DNA from: CAVTLG01 sp963802635
Lineage (GTDB): Bacteria; Chloroflexota; Ktedonobacteria; Ktedonobacterales; Ktedonobacteraceae
Assembly: GCA_963802635.1 (NCBI GenBank)
Contig: CAWDJJ010000003.1
Location: forward strand, 310,001 to 374,000
Reading direction: 5' to 3'
Length of the DNA: 64,000 bases
Numbering within the stretch: position 1 is the stretch's first letter; each line of letters opens with the position of its first letter. The position numbers and the translations under genes were made by a program. A model generated the notes under the pieces. That model did no database searches, was not told where the DNA came from, and saw only the letters and a list, made by a program, of their open reading frames with translations. Below are positions 1-9,594 of this stretch, piece after piece.

Positions 1-1178
1 ACCTTTCGACCGAACTGGTGGCTTTGTACAAACAGAGCTTACTGATACTGCGTACACAAATTGATAATGCTGGAGCTATTGTGGCGGCCAACGACGCAGA
101 TGTGCGCAGTTTCTCGCGGGATAGCTACTCATACATGTGGCCGCGTGATGGTGCCCTGGTGGCGAATGCGCTCAGCCACGCAGGCTATTCGGAAATCACG
201 CGCAGCTTCTACGACTTTTGTGGCGCAACCCTGACACACGAGGGGTATCTCTTACACAAATACAACCCCGATCACTCCTGGGGGAGTAGTTGGCATCCCT
301 GGATAGACAAAGAAGGCAAACCTCAACTGCCCATTCAAGAGGACGAAACAGCGCTCGTCATCTATAGCCTCTGGCAACATTACAAGCAATTCCATGACAT
401 CGAGTTCGTCGCGCCACACTACCGTACACTGATTACTCCTGCCGCTGATTTTCTGGTACGCTATCGAGAGCCGACGACACACTTACCACAAGCGTCTTAT
501 GATCTCTGGGAAGAGCGCCGAGGTATCCTGGCATTTACAACCGCTGCAGTCTACGCGGGACTGGACGCAGCAGCCAATTTTTCAACGCTCTTTGGGGAAA
601 CAGATCTCAGCAACACATACCGGCAAGCGGCTGATCAGATTAAAGATGCAACGCTGCGCTATCTGTGGGACGAAAAGCTTGGTCGTTTCTTGCGCATGAT
701 CAATGTGGATACAAATGGTACGATTGCGCAGGATGCGACGATAGATAGCAGTGTATGCGGTCTGTTCCTGTTCGGCATGTTTTCAGCGCACGATCCGCAC
801 ATTGAAAGCACCATGCGGCAGTTGGAGCAGACACTCTGGGTAAAAACAGAGGTCGGTGGCATGGCGCGCTACGAAAACGACTATTATTATCAGGTCACGC
901 ACGATTTATCCAAAGCACAGGGCAATCCCTGGTTTATTTGTACACTATGGCTGGCACAGTATCGTATTACCCATGCCGAGACCATCGATGAATTACGCCA
1001 GGCCCTACCACTATTGCAGTGGGTACAACAGCATGCCCTGCCCAGTGGCGTTATGGCAGAACAGGTCAATCCATTTAGCAGCGCACCGCTTAGCGTTTCG
1101 CCACTGACCTGGAGTCATGCCGAATACGTCTTAACCGTGCGCTGGTACCTGGGAAGATATCGCAGACTCAAAGCATAA
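1..1178 (+). CDS. Glycoside hydrolase family 15 (glucoamylase-like), 5' partial
   Basis: The reading frame is open to the left edge of the window, so the N-terminal part of the protein is missing; the GTG at 18 is only an internal codon. About 390 C-terminal residues are seen. The motif WPRDGALVANALSHAGY and the segment SYDLWEERRG, with its candidate general-acid Glu, are typical of the alpha/alpha-barrel of GH15 enzymes; a second candidate catalytic Glu lies in VMAEQ near the C-terminus. These enzymes release glucose from alpha-glucans, dextrins or trehalose by inversion. No signal peptide can be judged because the start is outside. Assignment to GH15 is firm; the exact substrate is not known. 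Confidence 0.88.
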   Translation, partial: LSTELVALYKQSLLILRTQIDNAGAIVAANDADVRSFSRDSYSYMWPRDGALVANALSHAGYSEITRSFYDFCGATLTHEGYLLHKYNPDHSWGSSWHPWIDKEGKPQLPIQEDETALVIYSLWQHYKQFHDIEFVAPHYRTLITPAADFLVRYREPTTHLPQASYDLWEERRGILAFTTAAVYAGLDAAANFSTLFGETDLSNTYRQAADQIKDATLRYLWDEKLGRFLRMINVDTNGTIAQDATIDSSVCGLFLFGMFSAHDPHIESTMRQLEQTLWVKTEVGGMARYENDYYYQVTHDLSKAQGNPWFICTLWLAQYRITHAETIDELRQALPLLQWVQQHALPSGVMAEQVNPFSSAPLSVSPLTWSHAEYVLTVRWYLGRYRRLKA

Positions 1179-1188
1179 GCTTGCGTGC

Positions 1189-1764
1189 CTATGTTTCGTG
1201 TGAATCGCTCATAGCCTGTTTTCCCAGCATCTTTAGCGTCACGCCAAGTGCGAGCACAACAGCCGCATTCACACCTAGCTCTATCATCGTGCGGTTAAAT
1301 TCTTCTGTGCTGATGGTTCCACCTATCGAGAGTCTGGCACCAATAGAAAGGATGCCTCGTGTGGCTGAGATAATGCCTATGAAGAGAAATGGCTGCAAAG
1401 ACGTTGCACGCGCCTTGAGATAATGAATAACGGTACTGAGCACTTCCATGATGATCAGGACAAGAAGCAAATCAGAGATAAACTGGATAATATCGGTCGC
1501 AACATTCGCCAGCACAGTCTGGCTAAACGCGCTGTGGAGCGCACCTACGAAATTCCAGATACTATAGATAAGCGCAATAAGCGCTCCCGCCAGGAAGCAT
1601 AAGCCAACCGTTGTATAGATAAGGGTGTCGGCGCGATCCAACAAGCGGCTGGCAAAGGTAGCAATATCCCTTGTTACCTCATCGTTCTCATTGACATGCG
1701 TCGTGGCATCGGCAACTACAGGAGGTGATTCCTGTAGAGGATTGTTACTTGGATCATCGATCAT
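1189..1764 (-). CDS. PsiE-like (phosphate-starvation-inducible E family) membrane protein
   Basis: 191 residues with a polar N-terminal tail (1-45) and four membrane segments at about 48-70, 95-114, 125-142 and 165-178. The stretch IIMEVLSTVIHYL followed by FLFIGIISATRGIL is the hallmark of the PsiE family, whose biochemical role is unknown. I chose the ATG at 1764 rather than an upstream one at 1821 because AAGGAG lies ten bases before it, and because the longer version would run into the repeat hairpin at 1818-1863. It converges on the GH15 gene (10 bases apart) and is divergent from the Ca2+ antiporter. Confidence 0.8.
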   Translation of the reverse strand: MIDDPSNNPLQESPPVVADATTHVNENDEVTRDIATFASRLLDRADTLIYTTVGLCFLAGALIALIYSIWNFVGALHSAFSQTVLANVATDIIQFISDLLLVLIIMEVLSTVIHYLKARATSLQPFLFIGIISATRGILSIGARLSIGGTISTEEFNRTMIELGVNAAVVLALGVTLKMLGKQAMSDSHET

Positions 1765-1810
1765 ATGCTCTGAACTCCTTATGTTATCGTTGTATGCCGT
1801 TCGGTATATA

Positions 1811-1875
1811 TTGCCTTGCATTCAGATGAGAACTCTGCTGCCGCAGAGTTCTCATCTGAATGCCTATGGGTATAT
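1811..1875. repeat. Family D palindromic element, copy 1 (perfect hairpin)
   Basis: A 21-bp perfect inverted repeat (arms 1818-1838 and 1843-1863, four-base loop). The arms start with GCATTCAGATGAGAA, and the right side continues CCTATGGGTAT. The same two ends recur at 9.5, 19.5, 20.4 and 33.8 kb with different middles, so this is a dispersed small mobile repeat (MITE or IS200-type palindrome), not a simple terminator. It lies between the divergent psiE-like and cax genes. Confidence 0.85.
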
Positions 1876-1886
1876 TGGAGGACTGA

Positions 1887-3152
1887 ATGTCGCGCTGGTT
1901 CTATTTTTTACTTATATTCTCTTTTCTAGCGGTTTTGCTCTATTTTGTCCACGCGTGGCCCCTCCTGGTCTTTATCGTGGCGGCTCTGGGTATTATGCCA
2001 CTAGCAGCCTTAATTGGGCAAGCAGTAGAAGAGGTTGCAGAGCATACAGGCGAACTCGTCGGTGGACTACTCTTTGCAACCTTTGGCAATGCCACGGAAC
2101 TGATCATTGGCATCCTGGCGCTCAGCCAGGGCCTGGTGGATGTGGTACGCGCCTCCATTATTGGTTCTATTCTAGGCAATACCCTCCTGGTACTCGGAGC
2201 AGCAATCATCGTCGGGAATATCAAGCATGGTCGTCTGCGTTTTGAGACACGGCCCGCCAGTATGTATGCCTCCCAATTGACATTGTGTGTCGGAGGTTTG
2301 TTGCTACCGACGGTGGCTGAACTCCTAGCATCCCAGAACAATCAAAATCAGATTATAGCACGTGGCAATACCCTCTCTGATTTCATTGCCGTCATGTTGC
2401 TCGTTGGTTACATTGCATCCATTATTTTCAGTATCTTCCACGTTCGTCAGCAAAACGGTGAACACGAAGAGGACTTTGATCCTATCCGTGGCGCACGTTC
2501 TGCGGTAGCCATGTCGCACTTACTTGCCTATCGCCAACAATTGGCAAAGAGCCAGGTACCAGGAAGAACTGATGCCTTGCAGCAGATTGATAATGCGCTC
2601 GATAGTATTGTGATGCCTGTAATCGAGAAACAACCTGCGGTTACTACAGAACAATCTGCCCAACAAGCAGTACCGGAGTCAGTGAAGACACCTCTATGGC
2701 GTGGCTTACTATTGCTGTGTGTGGCGACGGTTGGAGTAGGTATCCTCTCGGAAATCCTTGTGGATGCCATTGAACCGGTCACAGAACTATTGCACTGGAA
2801 TCCGGCCTTTGTAGGACTGGTCTTTATACCTCTGATCGGTGGCATTCCAGAATACTTTAATACGATCTCTATGGCGCTGCATAAGCGTATGAGCATGGTT
2901 TTGGCCGCTTCGGCAGGGTCTTCTATTCAGATTGCGCTGCTGATAGCTCCCATTCTGGTGCTGGTCAGCCTGGTAATGCCTGTACGCTTGAATCTGGTGT
3001 TCAGTATTGTAGAACTGGCGGTCCTGGCACTGACCACGTTTCTCTTTAGTGAGATCACCAGGGATGGCGAATTTGTCTGGTTGGAAGGGCTACTGCTGAT
3101 CCTGCTCTACGCGATGATGGGTGGGACTATTTTCTTATTCGGGGGTGGTTAA
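1887..3152 (+). CDS. cax: Calcium/proton antiporter (CAX, CaCA superfamily)
   Basis: 421 residues, about eleven hydrophobic segments in two homologous halves. The first half has the CaCA alpha-repeat GNATELI (67-73). The second half has a divergent version, GGIPEYFNTI, at about 315-325. A charged loop of about 80 residues (roughly 195-275) links the halves. The family exports Ca2+ (or other divalent cations) from the cytoplasm in exchange for protons. GGAGG at 1877-1881 sets the ATG at 1887. The gene stands alone; its promoter region contains the family D hairpin. Confidence 0.92.
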   Translation: MSRWFYFLLIFSFLAVLLYFVHAWPLLVFIVAALGIMPLAALIGQAVEEVAEHTGELVGGLLFATFGNATELIIGILALSQGLVDVVRASIIGSILGNTLLVLGAAIIVGNIKHGRLRFETRPASMYASQLTLCVGGLLLPTVAELLASQNNQNQIIARGNTLSDFIAVMLLVGYIASIIFSIFHVRQQNGEHEEDFDPIRGARSAVAMSHLLAYRQQLAKSQVPGRTDALQQIDNALDSIVMPVIEKQPAVTTEQSAQQAVPESVKTPLWRGLLLLCVATVGVGILSEILVDAIEPVTELLHWNPAFVGLVFIPLIGGIPEYFNTISMALHKRMSMVLAASAGSSIQIALLIAPILVLVSLVMPVRLNLVFSIVELAVLALTTFLFSEITRDGEFVWLEGLLLILLYAMMGGTIFLFGGG

Positions 3153-3179
3153 AGGCCATCCGATGGGCGCATGCGAGGT

Positions 3180-4700
3180 CATACGTTGATACTAAATCAA
3201 AAAGAAAGAGAAAAAACGCGGTTGAAAGCACGGACGATGGGAACGAGGCTCGCATTTGCGCCTACCATAGCGCTCCTTCCTGACGCACACCAGGTCAGCA
3301 GGAGCAGGCAGGTAGGGTTCAAGCAAGGCCGGGACGATGGGTTGATAGCGTCGAGAAGGGCGGATAAGTCCCTGCTGGTGGCCTTTGCGCACCAACAAAC
3401 TGCACAGGCTCTCTCCCATGGCTCGTGCCGGGGCGTGAGCCAGCAGCTTGACCAGCACCGGCAAGGAGACCGCAAAGAGTTCCACGCCCGCCTCTGCGGC
3501 CACCCGCAGGTGCAAGGCATGCAGGATTTGAGCCAGGATGAAGGCGCACAAGAGTTGTTGGAGCACCAGGATGGGAAAGCTCGACCACCACAGGTGCAGA
3601 CCCAACTCCCCTTTGAGCATTTTGAAAGCCAACTCGATATCCCATCGGCGAGCATACAAACGGGCGGCATCACTCATGCTCAGCAACGCCGGGTCTCGCA
3701 CATTGGTCACGTAGCGATAGCAGATCCCAGCATGCTCAAACTGGATCAAGCGCACCAGATGCTTGGCTTTATCTGCGTTGTAGGCCCCCAGCCAGATAAG
3801 CGCATCCAAGGTCGTGCCTTGCTGCACGAAGACATGCACGATCTGGTAGGAGGTCTTTTCCCGCATCCGCGAAAGCCACCAATAGCCCTGATCGGTGAGC
3901 CAATCGAACCACGCGAAGCTGAAATAGCCCAGATCTGCCAGGATGAGGGTTCCTTTTGGATGCCAGCCAGCAGTTCTTCGACGAAGAGCTTCTCATTGGC
4001 AAAGACATCCTCTCGAAAGAGCACGCGCACCCACTGCTGTCGCTGGATATCGAAGAGGGCGGCCAGTTTGCCCACCAGCAAGCGGGCACTCTCCACTGGC
4101 TCTTCACGCACGTCCTGGCAGGTACGCCGGACCGCATCGAGCGTACTTTGATCCAACGCCAGGATGCGGGTCGCGAAGGGAGCCAGGTCCCGGTCTTGCA
4201 CCTGAGTCGTCCAAGGCAACACTGCCTGACTGACCCGCGCGAGCAGGTCGTCCAAGGAGTCCAGCTTGGCGTGCAGCAAGCGTTTGCGCACCGCGTCACG
4301 CGTCAGATCCAGGATAGGCAGATGGCCGATCCCGGTCCAGGTAATCAAGCGCCAAAGACTGGCAAAGCTGGTGGACCCTTGCAGCATTGTCTGCAGCATC
4401 GCCAGCCAGAGATGATCATGAGACAAGGTGGCTGGACGTCCCCGTCCACGCGTGACTGCCGTGGTCGGAGCACTCACCGATCCCGCAGACAGCACGTTGA
4501 GCAGAAGGGCAATGATCTGATTGGCCGGACTCTTGGGCATCTCCTCTTGCGTCGATGCGATAGAATGTTTCATGGAGGACCTTCCTTTTCGGAGAAATTT
4601 ATGTATGAAAAGATTGTCCTCCTTTTCTCCCCTCCACGCAAGAGATTTCGCCATTTTGTCCTCCCTTTCTCTCTGGTTTCTTATTTAGTATCAACGCATG
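3180..4700 (-). mobile_element. IS4-family insertion sequence, complete, with 9-bp target duplication
   Basis: Terminal inverted repeats begin CATACGTTGATACTAAAT at 3180 and, read from the other end at 4700, CATGCGTTGATACTAAAT (17 of 18 identical). ATGCGAGGT occurs directly before (3171-3179) and directly after (4701-4709), a 9-bp target duplication of the size made by IS10/IS50-like IS4 elements. The 1521-bp element carries a single transposase gene that is frameshifted. The target is a copy of dispersed repeat family A: the flanks rejoin to the GCGAGGTGCGCCCCTACCC-type sequence seen elsewhere. Confidence 0.93.
3192..4573 (-). pseudogene. IS4-family DDE transposase, frameshifted
   Basis: Translated with a -1 shift near 3950 this gives about 460 residues of an IS4-type transposase. 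The first DDE Asp is in ILALDQSTLD, the second in LILADLGYFSF (after the shift), and the Glu in YARRWDIELAFKMLK, the Y-2-R-3-E-6-K signature. The ATG at 4573 follows AAGGAAGG. The two frames overlap at CCAAAAGG, an A-rich spot that could slip. However, IS4 elements normally use one frame, so a one-base loss is the simpler reading. If no slippage occurs the product lacks the second and third catalytic residues. Confidence 0.85.
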
Positions 4701-4748
4701 ATGCGAGGTGCGCCCCTACCCGGTTGTTAAAATGACACACACACCCAA

Positions 4749-7103
4749 TCATAGCGGAATGGGTAAAACGTTGCGCCCCTCACGACCCGCATGGACCAGA
4801 GGTGAGATAAACAGCTCGATTACGAATGGTTTCTCGTAGAGCGGACTGCGCACAACATCCATAAAAAAGATGTGTAAGCGTTCACGATGTCCGCTGGAGC
4901 CAGTAGCGAGCGATTGCATTGGCATGGTGATCTCCGCTGTGTAGCCAGCAGTAGGGATTTGCACATCCGTTTGCTGAATAATATAGGCGTAATTCTCATA
5001 CAGAGCTGAGCGTACCTCAATGTGAACGACATCACCTTCAACCATACAGCTTAATCCCGCCGCTCCACCTTGCCTGGCCGAGCGTCCCGTTACGTTGATA
5101 CGAATGGAGTAACTCTGGTTGGGCTGTATACGTAGTGGTGTCTCGATAATGGCAGCCGCAGCAGTCGCATGTTGCTGCTCACCGAGAATAAAACGCTGCA
5201 TACGCTTGAGAAGAGCGGCCTCAGCCTCTGTGTCCACTATCTCCGGTGCAGCAGAACCAGATACGATGACGCCTGACGCATGCTGCTGACGCGGTACAGA
5301 TACCAAAGATCCGGTCAGTAGACTCTTCAAGCGCGTAAACGTTTTTCCAGCAGGTCCCAAAGACCTCGCTGGCAACAAAGAGGGCGATTTTACGGGGAGT
5401 AATGAGGACGACTTTACAGGTACTAACGCCGTAGAGCGAGCAGTTGGTTCAGTTGGAGGAACCGACTGCTCCAGACGCCGTTCATCCTGCACCGTTGTCT
5501 GCTGCGTATTTTCAGCCGCCGACGCCTCTTTTTTGTCTCGAATAGCGGATGTCAGAGCACTAGTGTCCAGCAACACCGTTTCTTGCGCAGCAATTGCCAT
5601 AAGATCTAGCCGTTGTGTCTCTTGCGCAGAAAGGTCTGTTACCTTATCCTCGAAAACCTCTCCTTGATCAGGCTTACGTACTGGCGGTTCCTCTGATAGA
5701 GGGACACCTCCCGCAGGCGCATCTGTCGGCCCAGGTGCTTTTTGCTGCGCTGATGGCTGGACAGGGTCAGCAGCTTGCACTGGCTGCTCTCCTGGCATAG
5801 ATTTTTCCACAGACACCTTCTCAAGTGGTTTTTTGGGTAGAGACTTATCGCCTATCAGGGTCTCCTCTCCATGTTGCGCTTGCGTCTCCAAATGCTCTGT
5901 TTTCATCCTGGACAGATAGCGCCGAGCCATCTGAGCCTGGAGCGGGACGACTGCAACAGCTACGTCGCCTGATTCCCCAGTAGACGCTGTTTCTTGACGG
6001 TCTCCATTTTTATTATCACTCGGCGTAGAAGCAGTGTCCTTCTCTTCTAGCGCTTTTTTTGACTTACTCACTTGCTTCGGCAGTTTTGCGGTGAGCCTCT
6101 GAGACGAACGCTTCCCGTTTGCATCCGAGCGTAAGCATGATAGACTCTCGGATAGTTCATCAGCACTCTGGAAACGCTCAGTACTCTTGAGAGACAAAGC
6201 CCGCATAACAAGAGCATCAGTGCCATTTTGTATATGTGCATTTAGTTCGCGTGGAGACGACAATGGGTCATGTTCGCGCGAAGCCGGGTCGGCAGGCACA
6301 ACACCGGTGAGCAAGAGATAAAGCAGCGCACCCAGACTGTAGATGTCAGAGCATGAGTCGATCTGACCAGAGCTAACCTCAGGAGCAATGAACGCTGACG
6401 CGTCGATGTTGTTCGATGCTTGTGGAAGAAGATGGCGTATCGGCTGAGGAGGATTGGCAACCAGCAACGCTGGCTGTCCACTGTAACTATTGTCGCTCAC
6501 AAAGACAAGGCGTGGGTCAAGATCTCCAAAGATGACCTGTTTAGCATGCAAGTGCGCAAGCGAATGACTGAGATCTTCGACCCACGCCAGAGCCGTCTGT
6601 TCATCAGGCAGGCCAATGCCGCTTTGCAAGAGTTCCTGCAAGGTCGAGCTAGCAGCCTGTGTGCCGTCACTGGCAACGACAGGCCACCTCGCAACCGTAG
6701 AAAGGTGCTCTTGCGATACCTGAAAATCGCTAAACGGTATGATGCCCGGGATGCTCTGATTGCGTAAAAGATCGTACTCCTGTTGCAACGCAGCAATGAT
6801 CTGGGTACGAGCCTCTTCGTCGAGACCTCCGAGAGCAATATCATTAATGATAACAGAGAAATGCTGCCGTATATCAAGGGCCCGAAAGGTCTGGATATAG
6901 GCACTGCGACGCACTAATGAAGTAATTCGATACATATCAGCAATAGCAGTTTTCCCTTTAGGTAAAGCGCTATCCTGATAGATTACGATCCGTTCACCAC
7001 ACTTACTACAAAACGTTGCTGAGAGAGGTAAAACAGTATTGCAACGTTTGCAGCGTAGAATATCAGACTGTTTTTGTTTAGATGGTATTTGTGTTGCGCT
7101 CAT
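4749..7103 (-). CDS. Zinc-ribbon pseudokinase with long linker and C-terminal beta domain
   Basis: 784 residues from the ATG at 7103. A zinc ribbon (CKRC, residues 18-21; CSKC, 32-35) is followed by a Ser/Thr kinase fold (about 50-330). The kinase looks inactive: the VAIK lysine is absent (VIINDIA), HRDLKPEN reads FGDLDPRLVF, and DFG reads VAN. The APE (FIAPEV) and D-x-YSLG-LLY parts remain. A disordered, acidic linker (about 330-600) leads to a beta-rich C-terminal domain. No transmembrane segment. It probably works as a binding scaffold, like other kinase-fold proteins without catalysis. Spacing of AAAGG to the ATG is long (13 bases), so the start is uncertain by a few codons. Confidence 0.72.
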   Translation of the reverse strand: MSATQIPSKQKQSDILRCKRCNTVLPLSATFCSKCGERIVIYQDSALPKGKTAIADMYRITSLVRRSAYIQTFRALDIRQHFSVIINDIALGGLDEEARTQIIAALQQEYDLLRNQSIPGIIPFSDFQVSQEHLSTVARWPVVASDGTQAASSTLQELLQSGIGLPDEQTALAWVEDLSHSLAHLHAKQVIFGDLDPRLVFVSDNSYSGQPALLVANPPQPIRHLLPQASNNIDASAFIAPEVSSGQIDSCSDIYSLGALLYLLLTGVVPADPASREHDPLSSPRELNAHIQNGTDALVMRALSLKSTERFQSADELSESLSCLRSDANGKRSSQRLTAKLPKQVSKSKKALEEKDTASTPSDNKNGDRQETASTGESGDVAVAVVPLQAQMARRYLSRMKTEHLETQAQHGEETLIGDKSLPKKPLEKVSVEKSMPGEQPVQAADPVQPSAQQKAPGPTDAPAGGVPLSEEPPVRKPDQGEVFEDKVTDLSAQETQRLDLMAIAAQETVLLDTSALTSAIRDKKEASAAENTQQTTVQDERRLEQSVPPTEPTARSTALVPVKSSSLLPVKSPSLLPARSLGPAGKTFTRLKSLLTGSLVSVPRQQHASGVIVSGSAAPEIVDTEAEAALLKRMQRFILGEQQHATAAAAIIETPLRIQPNQSYSIRINVTGRSARQGGAAGLSCMVEGDVVHIEVRSALYENYAYIIQQTDVQIPTAGYTAEITMPMQSLATGSSGHRERLHIFFMDVVRSPLYEKPFVIELFISPLVHAGREGRNVLPIPL

Positions 7104-7245
7104 GCCAGTTCTACGCCTTTTATGGAAAAATTTATGGAACTGAATAAGATTATAACACATACAAACACTCTATGTAGTCTCTGACTCCGTCTCTAGGCAC
7201 TATGTCAGAGAATTTCCAAAGCCCTGGATGAGCTGCAACTTGTAA

Positions 7246-7274
7246 TTGACATATTTCTAGATAATGGTTATACT
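7246..7274 (+). promoter_or_regulatory. Sigma-70-type promoter
   Basis: TTGACA (7246-7251) and TATACT (7269-7274) are separated by exactly 17 bases. It points to the two-gene operon beginning at 7474, which leaves an untranslated leader of about 190 bases. I see no recognised riboswitch in that leader. The rest of 7104-7473 shows no gene. Confidence 0.7.
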
Positions 7275-7473
7275 AGTGTGGCTGGATGACACCTTCTTTT
7301 CTTCATTATCCGGCAATATGTAGCTCAGCACATTGCTGTATCTGACGCTATATGTGTTGCAAACTGACTGGTTTTACCAATATCAAACACAAAAGTGCCT
7401 GTTTGACTTCCTCCTTGAGAGGTGACTCTCCTGCAAGGTCGCTGACGATCCTGGCTTCGTCAAGGAGAAATAC

Positions 7474-8061
7474 ATGGGAAAAGATGGATTTGATGCAAGC
7501 CTTGGTCTTGCATTCAGTCTTGAATTATTTAAACGCTATCGCAAAAGTGGCGTTCTCAGATGCGAAATACGTCGTGTTCCAGGATTTCGCGGACCTGGAA
7601 TTGCCTATCTAGAGTTGATTGAAGGAGCTGTCGTTGCTTCTTATGTCGAAGATAAAACAGGCCAGCGCTACCCAATCTCAAAGAACACTCTTATACAGTT
7701 AGATAAAGAGAAAGGACCATTTGAGTGGCGTTTGAGCGCCTCATCACCTGCGCTACAACAAATAATTCCCCCGGCCCTCCCACCCGGCAGATCAACACAA
7801 CCTTACCCCGGAAATGTTAGCATTACTCCATTACCCTCGGATACAAGCATCCCAATAATAATTGCGCCACTGCATAGTGAACAATTGCTCAAATGGACAC
7901 TTGCACAGCAACAGATACTCCAGTTGGTCTGGAATGCTATCGATGGGAGAAGATCCATACGAGACATTAAAATGCTAACCCGGTCTTCCTTGTCAGAAAC
8001 TACAGTGGATGAAGTACTGCACATGTTTATTCAATGGAAAGTTGTCGCTATTGTAGCATAA
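7474..8061 (+). CDS. Hypothetical protein, PATAN/DUF4388-like N-terminus
   Basis: 195 residues. The N-terminal 75 residues (SLELFKRYRKSGVLRCEI, then IAYLELIEGAVVASYVED) read like the PATAN/DUF4388 fold found in bacterial signalling proteins, in which a strand-rich domain follows a short helix. A Pro-rich linker (about 95-125) leads to a helical, winged-helix-like tail (WTLAQQQILQLVWNAIDGR). AAGGAG six bases before the ATG supports the start. The downstream membrane protein begins 22 bases after the stop, so the two are likely cotranscribed and act together. The domain call is a family resemblance, not a proven match. Confidence 0.5.
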   Translation: MGKDGFDASLGLAFSLELFKRYRKSGVLRCEIRRVPGFRGPGIAYLELIEGAVVASYVEDKTGQRYPISKNTLIQLDKEKGPFEWRLSASSPALQQIIPPALPPGRSTQPYPGNVSITPLPSDTSIPIIIAPLHSEQLLKWTLAQQQILQLVWNAIDGRRSIRDIKMLTRSSLSETTVDEVLHMFIQWKVVAIVA

Positions 8062-8083
8062 TTAGAGAGGTTTTTACATCGCC

Positions 8084-9193
8084 ATGAATAATTCTCTTTT
8101 TTCTCATCAGTCTCCTTCCGAGGACTACTGGTCTTCCGATGAAGTTGTAGGACAGGGACGTGATTGGTTAGACCGCCTACTCGGTTGGTGGTACAAATTT
8201 ACGATGCCCGATAGATCCATGGTCAATAGCAGCTTTGCCCAACGCGAAGTGGAGCGCAAATCACGTCTGACAAGTACGATTGCTTTTTTCTATTTGCTGC
8301 AATTAATCCTCTCGCTACCAGCGCTCACGCAACTGGCTAGCGTGCCGCGTGTGGCCTTCCTGACTACCTTTGTGGTTATTGCTGCGGCGGCTGTTGTGAA
8401 TAGAGCAGGAAAAACAACCATTGCGAGTATCATGCTTATATTTATGTATGAAGCAGGATTGGCAATCACCTTGCTGTCATACCATCCACTCGATGTGGTT
8501 AACTTTTCCACCTATGACTTGTTTGTGGTTGGCGAGTTGCTCGCAGTCACCATGCTACCAGTACAGAGTATCTTTGTTATAGGCTTGCTGAATATAGTTT
8601 TCATTGTTGTCGATATGCTTTTCCAACCACGTTCACCGGAGTTAATGTTAGCTATGCAGCATAATGGTAGCATGCTCATGGTGATCCCGATTACTATACA
8701 GGTCCTTGTAGCATGTGTGGTTGGACTATGGGTTTACTCCTCATCTAAAGCCAATGAGCGCGCAAATCGCGCTGAAATGATCATGCGGCTTGAGCACGAG
8801 ATGGCTGAGCAACGCACAGTTGCCGAGCAAGAGAAGCTAGAGCTAGAAGAGAGCATTCAACAACTTGTGCAGGCCCACGTAAATACCATGAACGGCCAGG
8901 TACAGACACGTATCCCTTATCCACCGGCAAAAGCGCTCTGGCCGCTGGTCGGCGTCATTAACTCGCTCTGGGTGCGCTTACAACACACCGAGCAGATTGA
9001 ACGTTCGCAGCAACAACTGAAACAAGCTATTGCGTCATACACCGATTTCTTTCACCGGGCGTCTCTGTCATATCAGCAACCTCTCACCTTGAAGCGCACT
9101 GGCACAGACCTCGACCCTCTCGTGCTCTCAGTAAAAGCGTTGCAGGAATCCTGGCAACGCTCCAACACAGCAGAACCTGACTCTGGACACTAA
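8084..9193 (+). CDS. Six-segment membrane protein with cytoplasmic coiled coil
   Basis: 369 residues. A soluble N-terminal 65 residues is followed by about six transmembrane helices (roughly 67-235), then a long charged coiled coil (about 220-275) and a helical tail with a HAMP-like length. The layout resembles the sensory front half of a membrane kinase or chemoreceptor, but no kinase, GGDEF or methyl-accepting domain follows. It is the second gene of the 7474 operon, so it may anchor or signal to the PATAN-like partner. I do not recognise a named family. Confidence 0.55.
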   Translation: MNNSLFSHQSPSEDYWSSDEVVGQGRDWLDRLLGWWYKFTMPDRSMVNSSFAQREVERKSRLTSTIAFFYLLQLILSLPALTQLASVPRVAFLTTFVVIAAAAVVNRAGKTTIASIMLIFMYEAGLAITLLSYHPLDVVNFSTYDLFVVGELLAVTMLPVQSIFVIGLLNIVFIVVDMLFQPRSPELMLAMQHNGSMLMVIPITIQVLVACVVGLWVYSSSKANERANRAEMIMRLEHEMAEQRTVAEQEKLELEESIQQLVQAHVNTMNGQVQTRIPYPPAKALWPLVGVINSLWVRLQHTEQIERSQQQLKQAIASYTDFFHRASLSYQQPLTLKRTGTDLDPLVLSVKALQESWQRSNTAEPDSGH

Positions 9194-9195
9194 GC

Positions 9196-9261
9196 CATTG
9201 GGTAGGGGTGAGGCCCCTACCCCGTTTCCCGACGTTTCCCCGCCAGGATAGAGATCCAGGC
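9196..9261. repeat. Family A GC-rich palindromic repeat, copy at 9.2 kb
   Basis: Contains GGGTAGGGGTGAGGCCCCTACCC, an inverted repeat, followed by a tail near CCCGCCAGGATAGAGATCC. Related copies lie at 3.16/4.70 (split by the IS4 element), 23.0, 28.4, 31.5, 34.0 and 38.4 kb. It fills most of the gap after the membrane protein gene; the rest of 9262-9510 shows nothing recognisable. Confidence 0.7.
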
Positions 9262-9510
9262 TTTTTGTCCGCTGACATAGCACTCCCTGGGTGTGCTAAA
9301 CTAGGTACAACCTCTGTGCAAAAATGCGCAACATTGCCCTTGTCAGAACAGACTGGTTTTGCTAGAATCCCAGAGGGACTATGCACTCTTTCCTGACTCC
9401 CCTCCTGATCTTTGCTGTCATGTCGTGAGCCGTGGAATGATAGAATACGGAAGTAGCAAAATATACAAAAAAGGATGTAATATTCTTCCTCGGGGTCTGA
9501 GACGCGATCT

Positions 9511-9563
9511 ATATTGCTTTGCATTCAGATGAGAAATGTGCGTTTCTGAATGCCTATGGGTAT
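9511..9563. repeat. Family D palindromic element, copy 2
   Basis: Short version: TTGCATTCAGATGAGAAA joined after a few bases to TTTCTGAATGCCTATGGGTAT. It sits 32 bases upstream of nuoJ, in the place where the operon promoter or leader would be. Confidence 0.8.
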
Positions 9564-9594
9564 TACGGTCCGATGATATAGGAGGTATGTTTTT

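Noticed and set aside
3945..3960. Programmed -1 frameshift in the IS4 transposase
   Set aside because: CCAAAAGG is only weakly slippery, no stimulatory structure was obvious, and the family uses one frame; kept as a minor possibility only.
3171..4735. Long plus-strand open frames across the IS4 element
   Set aside because: They are antisense to the transposase, have no ribosome sites, and the minus strand carries the DDE motifs.
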